64,000 nt of DNA from JAPWJZ01 sp966211335 (GCA_966211335.1 CBIHNF010000001.1:310001-374000); one strand, 5' to 3'. Numbered from the stretch's first letter, positions 1 through 9,259 are shown. Notes: generated from the letters alone by a model not told the origin. A program made the numbers and translations.

Positions 1-2
1 AA

Positions 3-215
3 ACGACCGACTGGGGCGCCAAAACCCTGTCGCCGGAACAGATTGAATATGCCGCGACGGACGTTCTCCACCTGCACCGCATGAAAGACGTCCTAGACGA
101 ATCACTGAAGCGCGAAAACCGCTATGACATGGCAGCCGCCTGCTTCGGCTTCCTGCCGACCCGCGCGCTGCTGGATGTCGCCGGCTGGGCGGATGAGGAC
201 ATTTTCTCCCATTAA
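3..215 (+). CDS. rnd: Ribonuclease D, C-terminal fragment (5' end outside window)
   Basis: Open frame running in from the window edge, 70 residues, ending at TAA 213-215. The visible part carries the third exonuclease motif of DEDDy 3'-5' exoribonucleases (EYAATDVLHL, with Tyr and Asp spaced YxxxD) followed by a short helical tail and no HRDC domain. This fits the short alphaproteobacterial RNase D form of about 200 residues, which trims RNA 3' ends. The start and the first two exonuclease motifs are outside the window. It lies upstream of kdsD in the same direction, separated by a 156-base region that appears to hold a promoter. Confidence 0.75.
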   Translation, partial: TTDWGAKTLSPEQIEYAATDVLHLHRMKDVLDESLKRENRYDMAAACFGFLPTRALLDVAGWADEDIFSH

Positions 216-256
216 TTTCAGGTGAATATGTCAATTTGAACCGAATCTTGCGGTAA

Positions 257-289
257 TTGACATAACTGCATTAATTTGATAGATATTTT
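257..289 (+). promoter_or_regulatory. Putative promoter of the kdsD-lpt operon
   Basis: A perfect -35 hexamer TTGACA lies at 257-262. Downstream there are only mediocre -10 candidates, TAGATA at 280-285 (17-base spacer) or GATATT at 282-287 (19). It sits in the only gap before a tightly overlapping gene series, so a promoter is expected here. A second possible -10 (TATATT, 327-332) lies closer to the start but has no matching -35. Confidence 0.4.
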
Positions 290-320
290 ATGCCGTAAAC
301 CGCATGATATTGCGGCATAA
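288..320. repeat. Inverted repeat upstream of kdsD
   Basis: TTATGCCG (288-295) and CGGCATAA (313-320) are perfect 8-base inverted arms around a 17-base centre, just downstream of the putative promoter. It could be a regulator-binding site or an RNA hairpin in the leader. Confidence 0.5.
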
Positions 321-330
321 AGACCCTATA

Positions 331-346
331 TTTGCCGCAAGGCAAA
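331..346. repeat. Small hairpin in the kdsD leader
   Basis: TTTGCC (331-336) and GGCAAA (341-346) pair perfectly around a GCAA loop, 25 bases before the kdsD start. A GNRA-type loop on a 6-base stem would form a stable RNA hairpin. Function unknown. Confidence 0.4.
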
Positions 347-371
347 TCACCCTTTCCGAAAGTCAGCATCC

Positions 372-1385
372 ATGGCCATTACGAAGCTCAGCGACAACCG
401 CAAATCGGCGAGCCACGCCAAGGATATCGAAACCGCCCGCAGAGTCCTGACGACAGAGGGCGACGCTCTGCTGGAAATGGCAAAAATCCTCGACGAGCGT
501 TTCAGCCAGGCCATCGAAATGATCTCCGCCGCCGAAGGCCGCGTGATTGTGACCGGCATGGGCAAGAGCGGCCATGTCGGCAAAAAAATAGCAGCGACGC
601 TTGCCTCCACCGGCACGCCGTCCTTCTTCGTGCACCCGGCTGAAAGCAGCCATGGCGACATGGGCATGATTGTGCGCGGCGACGTGGTGCTGGCGCTTTC
701 CAACTCCGGCGAGGCGAAAGAGCTGCTGGATCTCATCGAATACACGCGCCGCTTCGCGATCCCCCTCATCGGCATCACCAGCCGCCCTGAATCGATGCTC
801 GGCTCCAAATCCGATATCACCCTGCTGCTGCCGCCCTGCCCGGAAGCCTGCCCGAATGGCCTCGCGCCCACGACCTCCACCACCATGACGCTCGCCCTTG
901 GCGATGCGATTGCGATTACGCTGCTGGAGCGCAAAGGCTTCACCGCAAAAGACTTCAAGATTTTCCACCCCGGCGGCAAACTGGGCCAGCAGCTGATGCG
1001 CGTCACGGAAATCATGCATACCGGCGCCAGCCTGCCGATCGCGTCTGAAGATGTTTCGGTCGCGGACGCCGTCAAAATCATCAGCGACAAGGGCTTTGGC
1101 TGTATTGCGCTGACCGCGGCCGACGGCACGCTTGCCGGCATCATCACCGACGGCGATATCCGCCGCCACCTGACGGATGGCCTTTCATCCCGCACGGCAA
1201 AAGACGTCATGACCAAGAACCCGAAGGTTGCGACCGAAGGCATGCTGGTGGCGGAAGCCATGGCGGTCATGAACGACCTCAAAAACACCTATCGCAAAAT
1301 CACCACGCTTGTTGTCATCAACGACGAGAAAAAACCCGTCGGCCTGCTGCACCTGCACGACTGCCTGCGCGCAGGCTTCGCGTGA
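372..1385 (+). CDS. kdsD: Arabinose-5-phosphate isomerase (KpsF/GutQ/KdsD family)
   Basis: 337 residues, the usual family length. It interconverts ribulose 5-phosphate and arabinose 5-phosphate, the first committed step toward KDO of lipopolysaccharide, in the cytosol. An N-terminal SIS sugar-isomerase domain covers about residues 40-180, with the phosphosugar loop VTGMGKSGHVGKK near 60-72 and the AESSHGDMG segment near 90-98. The conserved FHPGGKLG linker is near 200-207, and two CBS domains follow (about 213-270 and 280-335). ATG at 372 was chosen because it gives full length. The stop overlaps the GTG start of lptC (GTGA), indicating translational coupling. KDO synthesis beside LPS transport genes is the normal alphaproteobacterial arrangement. 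Confidence 0.93.
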   Translation: MAITKLSDNRKSASHAKDIETARRVLTTEGDALLEMAKILDERFSQAIEMISAAEGRVIVTGMGKSGHVGKKIAATLASTGTPSFFVHPAESSHGDMGMIVRGDVVLALSNSGEAKELLDLIEYTRRFAIPLIGITSRPESMLGSKSDITLLLPPCPEACPNGLAPTTSTTMTLALGDAIAITLLERKGFTAKDFKIFHPGGKLGQQLMRVTEIMHTGASLPIASEDVSVADAVKIISDKGFGCIALTAADGTLAGIITDGDIRRHLTDGLSSRTAKDVMTKNPKVATEGMLVAEAMAVMNDLKNTYRKITTLVVINDEKKPVGLLHLHDCLRAGFA

Positions 1386-2050
1386 GCGAGGGGCCGGAAC
1401 GCCTTCGCAGTTTCGGCAACGGCAGCCGCAGCCGCCTGTCCGCCTTTGGCGCAGGCTATACCTGGTTTGTGCGTATCACCAAAATTGCCCTGCCGCTGGG
1501 CGCGCTGATCATTATCGGTGTTGTCGTGACGCGCATGTCATCCACCCCGCAGGCGCTGCAGCTGGCGGATATCCCGAAGCAGGAAAAAACCAAGCCGGGG
1601 CAGAGTGCGCTTGAACAGGCCCGCTATGAAGGCACGGATTCACAAGGACGTAAATATACCCTGACCGCCGACCGCGCCATCCGCGACATGACCTCGCTGC
1701 AGGCGGTTGCGCTTGAAAAGCCCAAAGGCGAAATCGCACTCGAGAATAACGGCTGGCTGAAGCTGGAGGCCAACCGAGGCCGCTATGACAACGGCACCGG
1801 CAAATTGAATTTATCCGAAGGCGTGCGGCTGGAGCATAGCAGCGGCTATACCATTACGCTGCAGGATGCGGACGTGGATGTCAAAACCCGCCATGTCATG
1901 ACCAATAAGACCGTGCAGGTGACAGGCCCCATCGGCGATATTGATGCCGCCACGCTGGAAGTCACCGACGGCGGCGACCTGATTATTTTCGGCGGCCCCG
2001 CCAAAGCGCTGATCAAGAACCTCCATGCCTCCATCAAGGTGCCGGGATGA
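1382..2050 (+). CDS. lptC: LPS export system protein LptC
   Basis: 222 residues, GTG start overlapping the kdsD stop. It has a basic N-terminal tail, one membrane anchor at about residues 32-50, then a periplasmic beta-rich LptC/OstA-like domain with the typical YEGTDSQGRKYTLTADRA segment. LptC passes LPS from the LptBFG transporter to the LptA bridge at the periplasmic face of the inner membrane. Sequence conservation in this family is low; the assignment rests on topology and on its place between kdsD and lptA. Its stop overlaps the lptA start by ATGA. Confidence 0.88.
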   Translation: MSEGPERLRSFGNGSRSRLSAFGAGYTWFVRITKIALPLGALIIIGVVVTRMSSTPQALQLADIPKQEKTKPGQSALEQARYEGTDSQGRKYTLTADRAIRDMTSLQAVALEKPKGEIALENNGWLKLEANRGRYDNGTGKLNLSEGVRLEHSSGYTITLQDADVDVKTRHVMTNKTVQVTGPIGDIDAATLEVTDGGDLIIFGGPAKALIKNLHASIKVPG

Positions 2051-2988
2051 AAAAATTCGCTGTCCTTCTTGCGCTGCTTATTCCCGCTGCCGCTTATGCG
2101 CAGGTGCCGAGCGCATCGAACGAGCCGGTGGAAATTTCCGCCAAGCATTCGCTGGAATGGAACCGCAAGGATAAAACCTATACCGCCCGCGAAGATGCTG
2201 TGGCAAAGCAAGGCGCAACGCAGATTTCCAGCGGCACGCTGACCGCCCATTACCGCGACGGCAGCGGCGGCGGCACCGATATTTACGAGCTGGATGCCGT
2301 TAACAACGTCATCATCTCATCCCCGCCCTATAGCGCCTATGGCGACAAGGCGGTTTACGATGTGCCGAATAATCGCGCGGCGCTGACAGGCCAGAACCTC
2401 CGAATCGAAACGCCGACGGAAAAGCTGACCGCCCGCGACAAGATTGAATTCTTCGGCAAGGAAAACCGCATGAACGCCCTTGGCGGCGCGGTTGCCACGC
2501 GCGGCACCGATACCTTGAAGGCCAATACCATGTCCGCCTTCTTCACCAAGGGGCCGGATGGCAAGACCGCCCTGAATAAAATGACTGCCGATGGCCAAGT
2601 CGTTATCACCACCGCGAAAGAAACAGTGTACGGCGACAAAGGGCTCTACGATGTGCCGGCGCAGCGCGCCTGGCTGACGGGCAAGGTTAAAATCCTGCAG
2701 GGCGACAACTGGCTGGAAGGCACCAAGGCGGAAGTCAACCTTGTCACCGGCATCAGCCAGCTCTATGGCACCGGCAATGCCGCAACCGAAGGCCGCGTGA
2801 AGGGTATTTTCTATCCGAAGGGCAAGGCGGCGGCCGATGCCGCGGCAGCAGCCAAAGCGGCGGCGACACCCGCAGTCGCACCCGTGCCGCTTGCTGCACC
2901 TGCTCCCGTCGTGCCCGCGCCTGCTACGCCAACCGCCGCGCCGCCGGCCGACAAAATCATCTCCTACCCGCCGGGAACGAGCAAATGA
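2047..2988 (+). CDS. lptA: LPS transport periplasmic protein LptA (OstA-like)
   Basis: 313 residues with a clear Sec signal peptide (MKKF, then a hydrophobic run ending AAAYA-Q, about residues 1-19). The mature part has two OstA/LptA beta-jellyroll blocks, each with a YGDKAVYDVP- or YGDKGLYDVP-type repeat, as expected for the periplasmic filament carrying LPS. It is longer than E. coli LptA because of a low-complexity Ala/Pro tail (roughly residues 258-305). It overlaps lptC and lptB by four bases each, so the three genes are probably translated together. Confidence 0.9.
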   Translation: MKKFAVLLALLIPAAAYAQVPSASNEPVEISAKHSLEWNRKDKTYTAREDAVAKQGATQISSGTLTAHYRDGSGGGTDIYELDAVNNVIISSPPYSAYGDKAVYDVPNNRAALTGQNLRIETPTEKLTARDKIEFFGKENRMNALGGAVATRGTDTLKANTMSAFFTKGPDGKTALNKMTADGQVVITTAKETVYGDKGLYDVPAQRAWLTGKVKILQGDNWLEGTKAEVNLVTGISQLYGTGNAATEGRVKGIFYPKGKAAADAAAAAKAAATPAVAPVPLAAPAPVVPAPATPTAAPPADKIISYPPGTSK

Positions 2989-3758
2989 CACCAGCACAAC
3001 CCAAAGATGGCACCAAGCCGGACCTGAAACCCGTGCAGCCCGGCCTTGTCGTCGAGCGGCTGATGAAGCGCTACAAACGCCGGCCTGTGCTGCGTGACGT
3101 ATCGCTGAACGTGCGACGCGGCGAGGCTGTGGGCCTGCTGGGCCCCAACGGCGCCGGCAAAACCACCTGCTTTTATATCGTGACGGGGCTGATTGACGCT
3201 GACTCCGGCTCCATCCGCCTTGATGGCAAGGACATCACCAACCTGCCGATGTACCGCAGAGCCCGCATGGGCATCGGCTACCTGCCGCAGGAAAGCTCCA
3301 TCTTCCGCGGGTTGAACGTGGAAGACAACATCCGCTCGATCTTGCAAGTGGTGGAAGAAGACTACCAGCGCCGCGAACATATGCTGGAAGAGCTGCTGGC
3401 TGAATTCTCCATTACGCATTTGCGCTTTACGCCCGCCATTGCCCTTTCCGGCGGTGAGCGCCGCCGCGTGGAGATTGCGCGTGCGCTGGCAACCCACCCG
3501 CAATTCATTTTGCTCGATGAACCGCTGGCGGGGATTGACCCCATCGCCGTGGCCGAAATCCGCGACCTGGTGAAGCACCTCAAAAACCGCAACATCGGCG
3601 TACTGATTACCGACCACAACGTGCGCGACACCCTCGACATCGTTGACCGCGCCTACATTCTGCACGGCGGTCAGGTGCTGATGGAAGGCAAGCCGTCCGA
3701 AATCGTCGAAAACAAAGACGTCCGCCGCGTTTATCTCGGCGAGAAATTCAGCCTTTAA
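2985..3758 (+). CDS. lptB: LPS export ABC transporter ATP-binding protein LptB
   Basis: 257 residues. Cytosolic ATPase of the LptBFG complex that powers LPS extraction from the inner membrane. Walker A GPNGAGKTT is at 53-61, the ABC signature LSGGE at 154-158, and Walker B FILLDEP at 174-180. LptB hallmarks are the LLAEF segment and the ITDHNVRDTL switch region. The first 20 residues are a Pro/Lys-rich extension not seen in short homologues. It starts inside the lptA stop. lptF and lptG are not in the window. Confidence 0.95.
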   Translation: MTPAQPKDGTKPDLKPVQPGLVVERLMKRYKRRPVLRDVSLNVRRGEAVGLLGPNGAGKTTCFYIVTGLIDADSGSIRLDGKDITNLPMYRRARMGIGYLPQESSIFRGLNVEDNIRSILQVVEEDYQRREHMLEELLAEFSITHLRFTPAIALSGGERRRVEIARALATHPQFILLDEPLAGIDPIAVAEIRDLVKHLKNRNIGVLITDHNVRDTLDIVDRAYILHGGQVLMEGKPSEIVENKDVRRVYLGEKFSL

Positions 3759-3817
3759 TATTCAACGTTGCCCTGCTAAGCTTTGCTGTCATGTCAAAAA
3801 CAGCAGGTGAACCCGCC

Positions 3818-4369
3818 ATGACGAAACTCCGCTTTTTTCTCGATACCGAATTCAACGAGCATGCCGCGCCGCATATGCTTGACCCCATCAGCATTGCGCT
3901 GGTGCCGGAGGATAAAAACATGCCGGATTATTACGGCGTGAGTTCGGAATTCAAAATCGCCGCGATTACCCCATGGCTGCAGGACAATGTGGTGACGCAT
4001 CTGCCGCCGATGGAAAAACGGCGCAGCAATGCGGATATTAAAAACGATATCGCCGTTTACTTAAAAGCCTTTGCCAATACCGAAACACCCGTCACCGCGG
4101 TCGAAATCTGGGCCTATAATGGCGGCACGGACCAAGTGGTGCTGGCCAATTTCTTTGGCGGGCTGATGGGCCTGCGGCAGGCCTTTGCCGATGCGGGGCT
4201 GCCGAGCCCGTCGTTCCGCGATGTGAAGGAACTGGTGCGGGCGACGAACAGCCGTTTGCCGCCGCCAAAGAACGCGCATGACTGCTATGCCGACGCCTTA
4301 TGGACGCGCGACCTGTTCAACCACCTGAAACCCAAATTGACTCCGGCGCAGGGCTTCCTTCTGGAATAG
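3818..4369 (+). CDS. DEDDh 3'-5' exoribonuclease, Rv2179c-like
   Basis: 183 residues from ATG 3818, chosen because AGGTGA (3805-3810) sits 7 bases upstream; an in-frame ATG at 3791 has no such site. DEDD active-site residues are visible: D9 and E11 in FLDTEFNE, D105 in NGGTDQVV, and H154 with D159 in the HDCYAD motif near the end (HxxxxD). This matches small RNase-T/DnaQ-fold exoribonucleases of the Rv2179c type, which remove 3' nucleotides from RNA. It lies between lptB and rpoN, where many alphaproteobacteria have no extra gene. Substrate unknown. Confidence 0.75.
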   Translation: MTKLRFFLDTEFNEHAAPHMLDPISIALVPEDKNMPDYYGVSSEFKIAAITPWLQDNVVTHLPPMEKRRSNADIKNDIAVYLKAFANTETPVTAVEIWAYNGGTDQVVLANFFGGLMGLRQAFADAGLPSPSFRDVKELVRATNSRLPPPKNAHDCYADALWTRDLFNHLKPKLTPAQGFLLE

Positions 4370-4397
4370 CGCCGCATCTGGTCAATCCCCTTAAAAA

Positions 4398-4406
4398 TGC
4401 TATACT
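4398..4406 (+). promoter_or_regulatory. Extended -10 promoter before rpoN
   Basis: TGCTATACT (4398-4406) is a good extended -10 element 24 bases before the rpoN start, with no convincing -35. It is flanked by inverted arms CCCCTT (4387-4392) and AAGGGG (4413-4418), which could be an operator over the transcription start. Confidence 0.4.
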
Positions 4407-4429
4407 CAATGAAAGGGGCTTTTTAGCGT

Positions 4430-5965
<1,536 letters not shown>

Positions 5966-6010
5966 CGCGTTGAATTTGTGTAATAAAATTACTGTTCTTG
6001 ACCGGGTGTT

Positions 6011-6037
6011 CTTGACTGCCGCGGTGAAACCCTATAT
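6011..6037 (+). promoter_or_regulatory. RpoH-type promoter before hpf, within a direct repeat
   Basis: CTTG (6011-6014), a 17-base spacer and CTATAT (6032-6037) match the alphaproteobacterial heat-shock sigma (RpoH) pattern CTTG-N17-CYTAT. The -35 part is the second copy of a direct repeat GTTCTTGAC (5994-6002 and 6008-6016). A sigma-70 reading (TTGACT-N15-TATATT) is also possible but has a short spacer. The hpf start is about 100 bases downstream. Confidence 0.5.
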
Positions 6038-6135
6038 TTATTTCATGCGTTTGAATAAGGTGGCGAAAGTTAAGCACTTCTAAGCCATCTTCCGGTTAAA
6101 ATAATCGGGTATCAACAAACCTTGGGGTCAATACA

Positions 6136-6900
6136 ATGGAACTCACCGTTAAAGGCAAGCATCTCGATGTGGGCGATTCACTGCGCGAACATGTGCGCAC
6201 CAACCTTGCCCACACTGCCGGCAAATATTTCGCGGATCCGCTGGATGCGACCGTTGTTTTCACCAAGGAAAAAAATCACCGTTACCGCGCCAGCATCATC
6301 ATCCACCTCGGCGGCGGCGTGATTTTGGAAGCCGCCAACGAAGCGGATGATCCGTATCCGGCATTCGACGGCGCATCGGCCCGTGTTGCAACGCGCCTCT
6401 CCCGCTACAAGGATCGCCTGCGCGACCATCACAAAGATGAAAGCCTGGCGGATGCCTCGGCTGCGGCCTATACCCTCTTCTCCAGCAACGAAAACGACGA
6501 AATCGAAGGCGGCGAAGAAGGCGCGATTATCGCCGAAATGGAAACGCAAGTGCCGACGCTGGCCGTTGCCGATGCCGTGATGCGGTTAGAACTCGGCGAC
6601 CTGCCGGCGCTGCTGTTCCGCAACCCTGCGCGCAACAACTACAACATGGTCTACCGCCGCAAAGACGGCAACATCGGCTGGGTCGACCCCGCGCAGGTGG
6701 AAGTGCCGAAAGCTGCGCGCGCGCCTGCGCCCGCACCGAAGGCAAAAGCCAAGGCACCCGCAAAACCCGCTGCAAAAGCAAAACCGGCTGCGAAAAAACC
6801 CGCACCGAAAGCAAAGGCAAAAACCAAGGCGAAAGCGAAACCCGCCAAGAAGATGATGAACAAAAAAGGCGGCAAAAAAGCCGCCAAGAAGAAACGGTAA
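6136..6900 (+). CDS. hpf: Long-form ribosome hibernation promoting factor with Lys/Ala/Pro-rich tail
   Basis: 254 residues. The N-terminal ribosome-binding domain (about 1-105) starts MELTVKGKHLDVGDSLREHV. The long-HPF C-terminal dimerisation domain (about 135-188) contains LFRNPARNNYNMVYRRKDG. Long HPF inactivates ribosomes by pairing 70S particles into 100S dimers in stress or stationary phase. Unusual is a third part, residues about 190-254, made almost only of Lys, Ala and Pro and resembling histone-H1-like tails. It could bind RNA or DNA, but that is inference. It sits between rpoN and ptsN as usual. A heat-shock-like promoter lies upstream. Confidence 0.9.
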   Translation: MELTVKGKHLDVGDSLREHVRTNLAHTAGKYFADPLDATVVFTKEKNHRYRASIIIHLGGGVILEAANEADDPYPAFDGASARVATRLSRYKDRLRDHHKDESLADASAAAYTLFSSNENDEIEGGEEGAIIAEMETQVPTLAVADAVMRLELGDLPALLFRNPARNNYNMVYRRKDGNIGWVDPAQVEVPKAARAPAPAPKAKAKAPAKPAAKAKPAAKKPAPKAKAKTKAKAKPAKKMMNKKGGKKAAKKKR

Positions 6901-7001
6901 AACAGGGCGTCCGGGCGGAGGAAACCGCCCGACCTGACGCTATCGGGCCGGCACCGTCACGAAAAGATGACGGGCGGCCCTTCGAGGGGCAGATACGTCA
7001 T

Positions 7002-7454
7002 ATGATTAGCGCTGACTTGATTATTCCGGACCTGAAGGCGACGTCGAAGAAGGCTGCCTTCCGCGCCATTGCCGAGGCCTGCGTGCCCCTGCTGGGCGGG
7101 CCGCCGGAGCCCCTGTTCGATGCGCTGATCGCGCGGGAGCGCATCGGCTCCACCGGCATCGGCTATGGCGTCGCCATCCCGCATGTCAAAATCGCCACCG
7201 CCGATAAAATCCACGGCGTTCTGGTGCGTCTTGAAAAGCCGATTGATTACGACGCGATTGACGGCCAGCCGGTTGACCTTATTTTCATGCTGCTCGCGCC
7301 CCTGGAAAGCAAGACGACGCAGCACCTGAAGATGCTGGCGCATATCTCGCGCTTCCTGAAAGACCACGAAACCTGCCAAAACCTGCGCGGCATCAATTGC
7401 GCCAACAGGATTGAAGCTATTCTGCAGGAATGGTCGAACACGCAGGCGGCTTAA
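7002..7454 (+). CDS. ptsN: Nitrogen regulatory EIIA protein PtsN
   Basis: 150 residues, typical for EIIA-Ntr. The phosphoacceptor is His61 in GYGVAIPHVK, preceded by the RERIGSTGIG segment. It accepts phosphate from the PTS-Ntr chain and regulates potassium and nitrogen functions by protein contact. ATG at 7002 gives full length. The 101 bases before it hold a GC-rich hairpin (CGGGCGG 6912-6918 pairing with CCGCCCG 6925-6931) that lacks a T-run and so is not a good terminator. Confidence 0.92.
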   Translation: MISADLIIPDLKATSKKAAFRAIAEACVPLLGGPPEPLFDALIARERIGSTGIGYGVAIPHVKIATADKIHGVLVRLEKPIDYDAIDGQPVDLIFMLLAPLESKTTQHLKMLAHISRFLKDHETCQNLRGINCANRIEAILQEWSNTQAA

Positions 7455-7481
7455 ACAGATAATCATGGGCGTCAGGCAATC

Positions 7482-8186
7482 ATGAGAAAATCTTTTTTCG
7501 CGATTGCTATGTTGGCGCTTCTCAACGTCTTAAGTACCTCAGCCATAGGTTCTATGATTGTTAGGCCGATGCCGCCGCGCGTTGATTTTGTTCAGGGCCG
7601 CGAAACAGATGCCTGCTTGCAGCTCGGAACGACACTCCTGCGCACCAAGCCGATTGGCGTTGATGGCAGCACCTACAAGACAGACAATGTTTTCGCGCTT
7701 GATGTGCACAATGGTTGCGCGTTCAATATCGTCGTGAGCAGCGTTATCACCGCGAATTCCCCTGACGCGGAACTGGTTGCAACACCGGTACTTGTTCAAA
7801 TGAACATGCGGCGCTTTTTGCTTAACACCGCTGGTGCGGAGTGCAGCGCATCGGCCACATATAAATTTTTCAATATCATCTACGGCTACACCGTTGGCCT
7901 TTTCACGGCAGAGCGGGACATTATCCGCGATTATCCGGCACCGGAATGCAAAAGCGTCTTCGTGCGCCGCGGCGATTACATCCACATCGCCGTTCCACTC
8001 GAACGTCTCTTCAGGATTTCGGGACAGACGGAAAGCGGGCCTTTTACTATCGAGGGGAAGTTTGTGTTTTCAAAACGCCCCATGGATTTCAAGTCTTTTC
8101 AAGAACTCCACCCCGATCTGCCAGTACTCAACCCGCCGGCGTCACATACTTCAGCCCCAGAATACCAATCGCGATCAGCGCGATAA
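7482..8186 (+). CDS. Secreted protein of unknown function with four conserved-looking cysteines
   Basis: 234 residues. The N-terminus MRKSFFAIAMLALLNVLSTS looks like a signal peptide with cleavage near residue 23. The mature part is beta-rich with cysteines in the contexts DACLQL, NGCAFN, AECSAS and PECKSV, possibly forming two disulphides in the periplasm. Family not recognised. It follows ptsN by 27 bases. Its last 59 bases overlap the 3' end of the convergent exporter gene, so the Ser/Arg-rich C-terminus (HTSAPEYQSRSAR) may be a read-through extension. Confidence 0.55.
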   Translation: MRKSFFAIAMLALLNVLSTSAIGSMIVRPMPPRVDFVQGRETDACLQLGTTLLRTKPIGVDGSTYKTDNVFALDVHNGCAFNIVVSSVITANSPDAELVATPVLVQMNMRRFLLNTAGAECSASATYKFFNIIYGYTVGLFTAERDIIRDYPAPECKSVFVRRGDYIHIAVPLERLFRISGQTESGPFTIEGKFVFSKRPMDFKSFQELHPDLPVLNPPASHTSAPEYQSRSAR

Positions 8187-8457
8187 AGCCGAGCCGCAGC
8201 GGATTTGCGGATTCATGAAAAATCACGAGGCCGAGCAGCGCGGTGCCAATCGCGCCAATGCCCGTCCAGACCGCATAAGCGGTGCCCACGGGCAATGCCT
8301 TCAACGCCCAGCCGAGCAGATAGACGCTGATGGCCATAAGGACGACGACCGCGGCGGATGGCAGCGGCTTCGTCATGCCATTCGAATATTTGAGCGCGAT
8401 GGCCCAGCCCGTTTCAAACAGGCCGGCGATGATGAGGATAAGCCAGTTCTTGTCCAA
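8128..8457 (-). CDS. sugE: SMR-family guanidinium exporter (Gdx/SugE)
   Basis: 109 residues with four predicted membrane helices, the normal SMR size. The essential Glu lies in the first helix (LFETGWAIALKYS), followed by PVGTAYAVWTGIGAIGTAL and IFHESANPLRLGFIALI, which are typical of the SugE/Gdx branch rather than EmrE. These proton-coupled dual-topology dimers export guanidinium. No guanidine riboswitch can be placed upstream: only six bases separate it from the DUF1150 gene, with which it probably forms an operon. Its 3' end overlaps the convergent secreted-protein gene by 59 bases. Confidence 0.85.
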   Translation of the reverse strand: MDKNWLILIIAGLFETGWAIALKYSNGMTKPLPSAAVVVLMAISVYLLGWALKALPVGTAYAVWTGIGAIGTALLGLVIFHESANPLRLGFIALIAIGILGLKYVTPAG

Positions 8458-8463
8458 GGCTGA

Positions 8464-8694
8464 TTAGTGGACGGAGACGAGATCGAGCTCGTGATGCGTG
8501 GCGGAGGCGACGGCGGCGTCGGAATTATTCTGCACCGCCAGCGCCGTGCCATCAGCGGCATGCAGCACCCAGGCGGCCTTGCCGTCCACGCGATAGCGCT
8601 TGATATAGGCGACTTCGGAAATGCCAAGCTTGCGCAGGTCTGCTTCCGTCATCAGGAAGGGAATGAAATTGTCAGGGAGAATATTGTTTTTCAT
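8464..8694 (-). CDS. DUF1150 family protein
   Basis: 76 residues. The segment MTEADLRKLGISEVAYIKRY, then GKAAWVLHAADGT, matches the DUF1150 family, small alphaproteobacterial proteins commonly encoded right after a small heat-shock gene. That is the arrangement here: hsp20, 25 bases, then this gene. Molecular role unknown; co-expression with Hsp20 suggests a link to stress. Confidence 0.75.
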   Translation of the reverse strand: MKNNILPDNFIPFLMTEADLRKLGISEVAYIKRYRVDGKAAWVLHAADGTALAVQNNSDAAVASATHHELDLVSVH

Positions 8695-8719
8695 TTCTGT
8701 GCCTCGCTATGTCTTAATT

Positions 8720-9202
8720 CTAGTTTTTTTCGGCGGGTTTGTCACTTGAAACGTCGATGGTGTGCGATTTCTTGCTGTCTTTTCCGCTGGTTATCGCGAT
8801 TGTCTGCACCGTCGTTTCGGGCAGGATGCGGCGCAGATCGACGTTCAGCAGCCCGTTATCGAGCGACGCGGAAATGACTTCGATATCATCGCTGAGAATA
8901 AACGAACGCTGGAACTGACGGTTCGCGATGCCGCGATGCAGGTACACGCGCTGGTCATCCACATCTTCCGCCTGCTTGCGGCCGCGGATGACAAGCTGGT
9001 TCTGCTCCAGCTGCACAGAAAGGTCAGACATTTCAAAACCTGCAACGGCGATGGTGATGCGCAGCAGCGTGTCGCTGACCTGTTCGATATTGTAGGGCGG
9101 GTATCCTTCCGCCGCGCCGCGCTGCACGCGATCGAGTGCACGTTCGAACTGGTCGAAGCCGAGCAGGAAGGGACTGTCAAAAAGGGAAATACGGCGTGTC
9201 AC
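8720..9202 (-). CDS. Small heat-shock protein, Hsp20/IbpA family
   Basis: 160 residues from GTG at 9202 (MTRRISLFDSPFLLGFDQFERALDRV), the usual start of alphaproteobacterial IbpA-like proteins. GGAGGGG (9220-9214) lies 11 bases upstream, and a putative promoter at 9259-9233 lies inside the longer open frame that starts at ATG 9295, arguing against that start. The alpha-crystallin domain runs from about residue 30 (YPPYNIEQ) through the GLLNVDLRRILPE motif that carries the conserved GxLxVxL-type strand. It holds unfolding proteins in a refoldable state in the cytosol. DUF1150 follows. Confidence 0.88.
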   Translation of the reverse strand: MTRRISLFDSPFLLGFDQFERALDRVQRGAAEGYPPYNIEQVSDTLLRITIAVAGFEMSDLSVQLEQNQLVIRGRKQAEDVDDQRVYLHRGIANRQFQRSFILSDDIEVISASLDNGLLNVDLRRILPETTVQTIAITSGKDSKKSHTIDVSSDKPAEKN

Positions 9203-9232
9203 GGTCTCTAAAGCCCCTCCAAAAAGCGAGCT

Positions 9233-9259
9233 GTTATAATGCCACCTGTTGCCCCCAAG
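9233..9259 (-). promoter_or_regulatory. Putative promoter of hsp20
   Basis: On the minus strand CTTG (9259-9256), a 17-base spacer and TATAAC (9238-9233) lie about 30 bases before the GTG start. The CTTG-N17 spacing resembles alphaproteobacterial RpoH promoters, though the -10 is closer to a sigma-70 box. Confidence 0.4.

Noticed and set aside
6912..6931. GC hairpin after hpf as a terminator
   Set aside because: No T-run follows.
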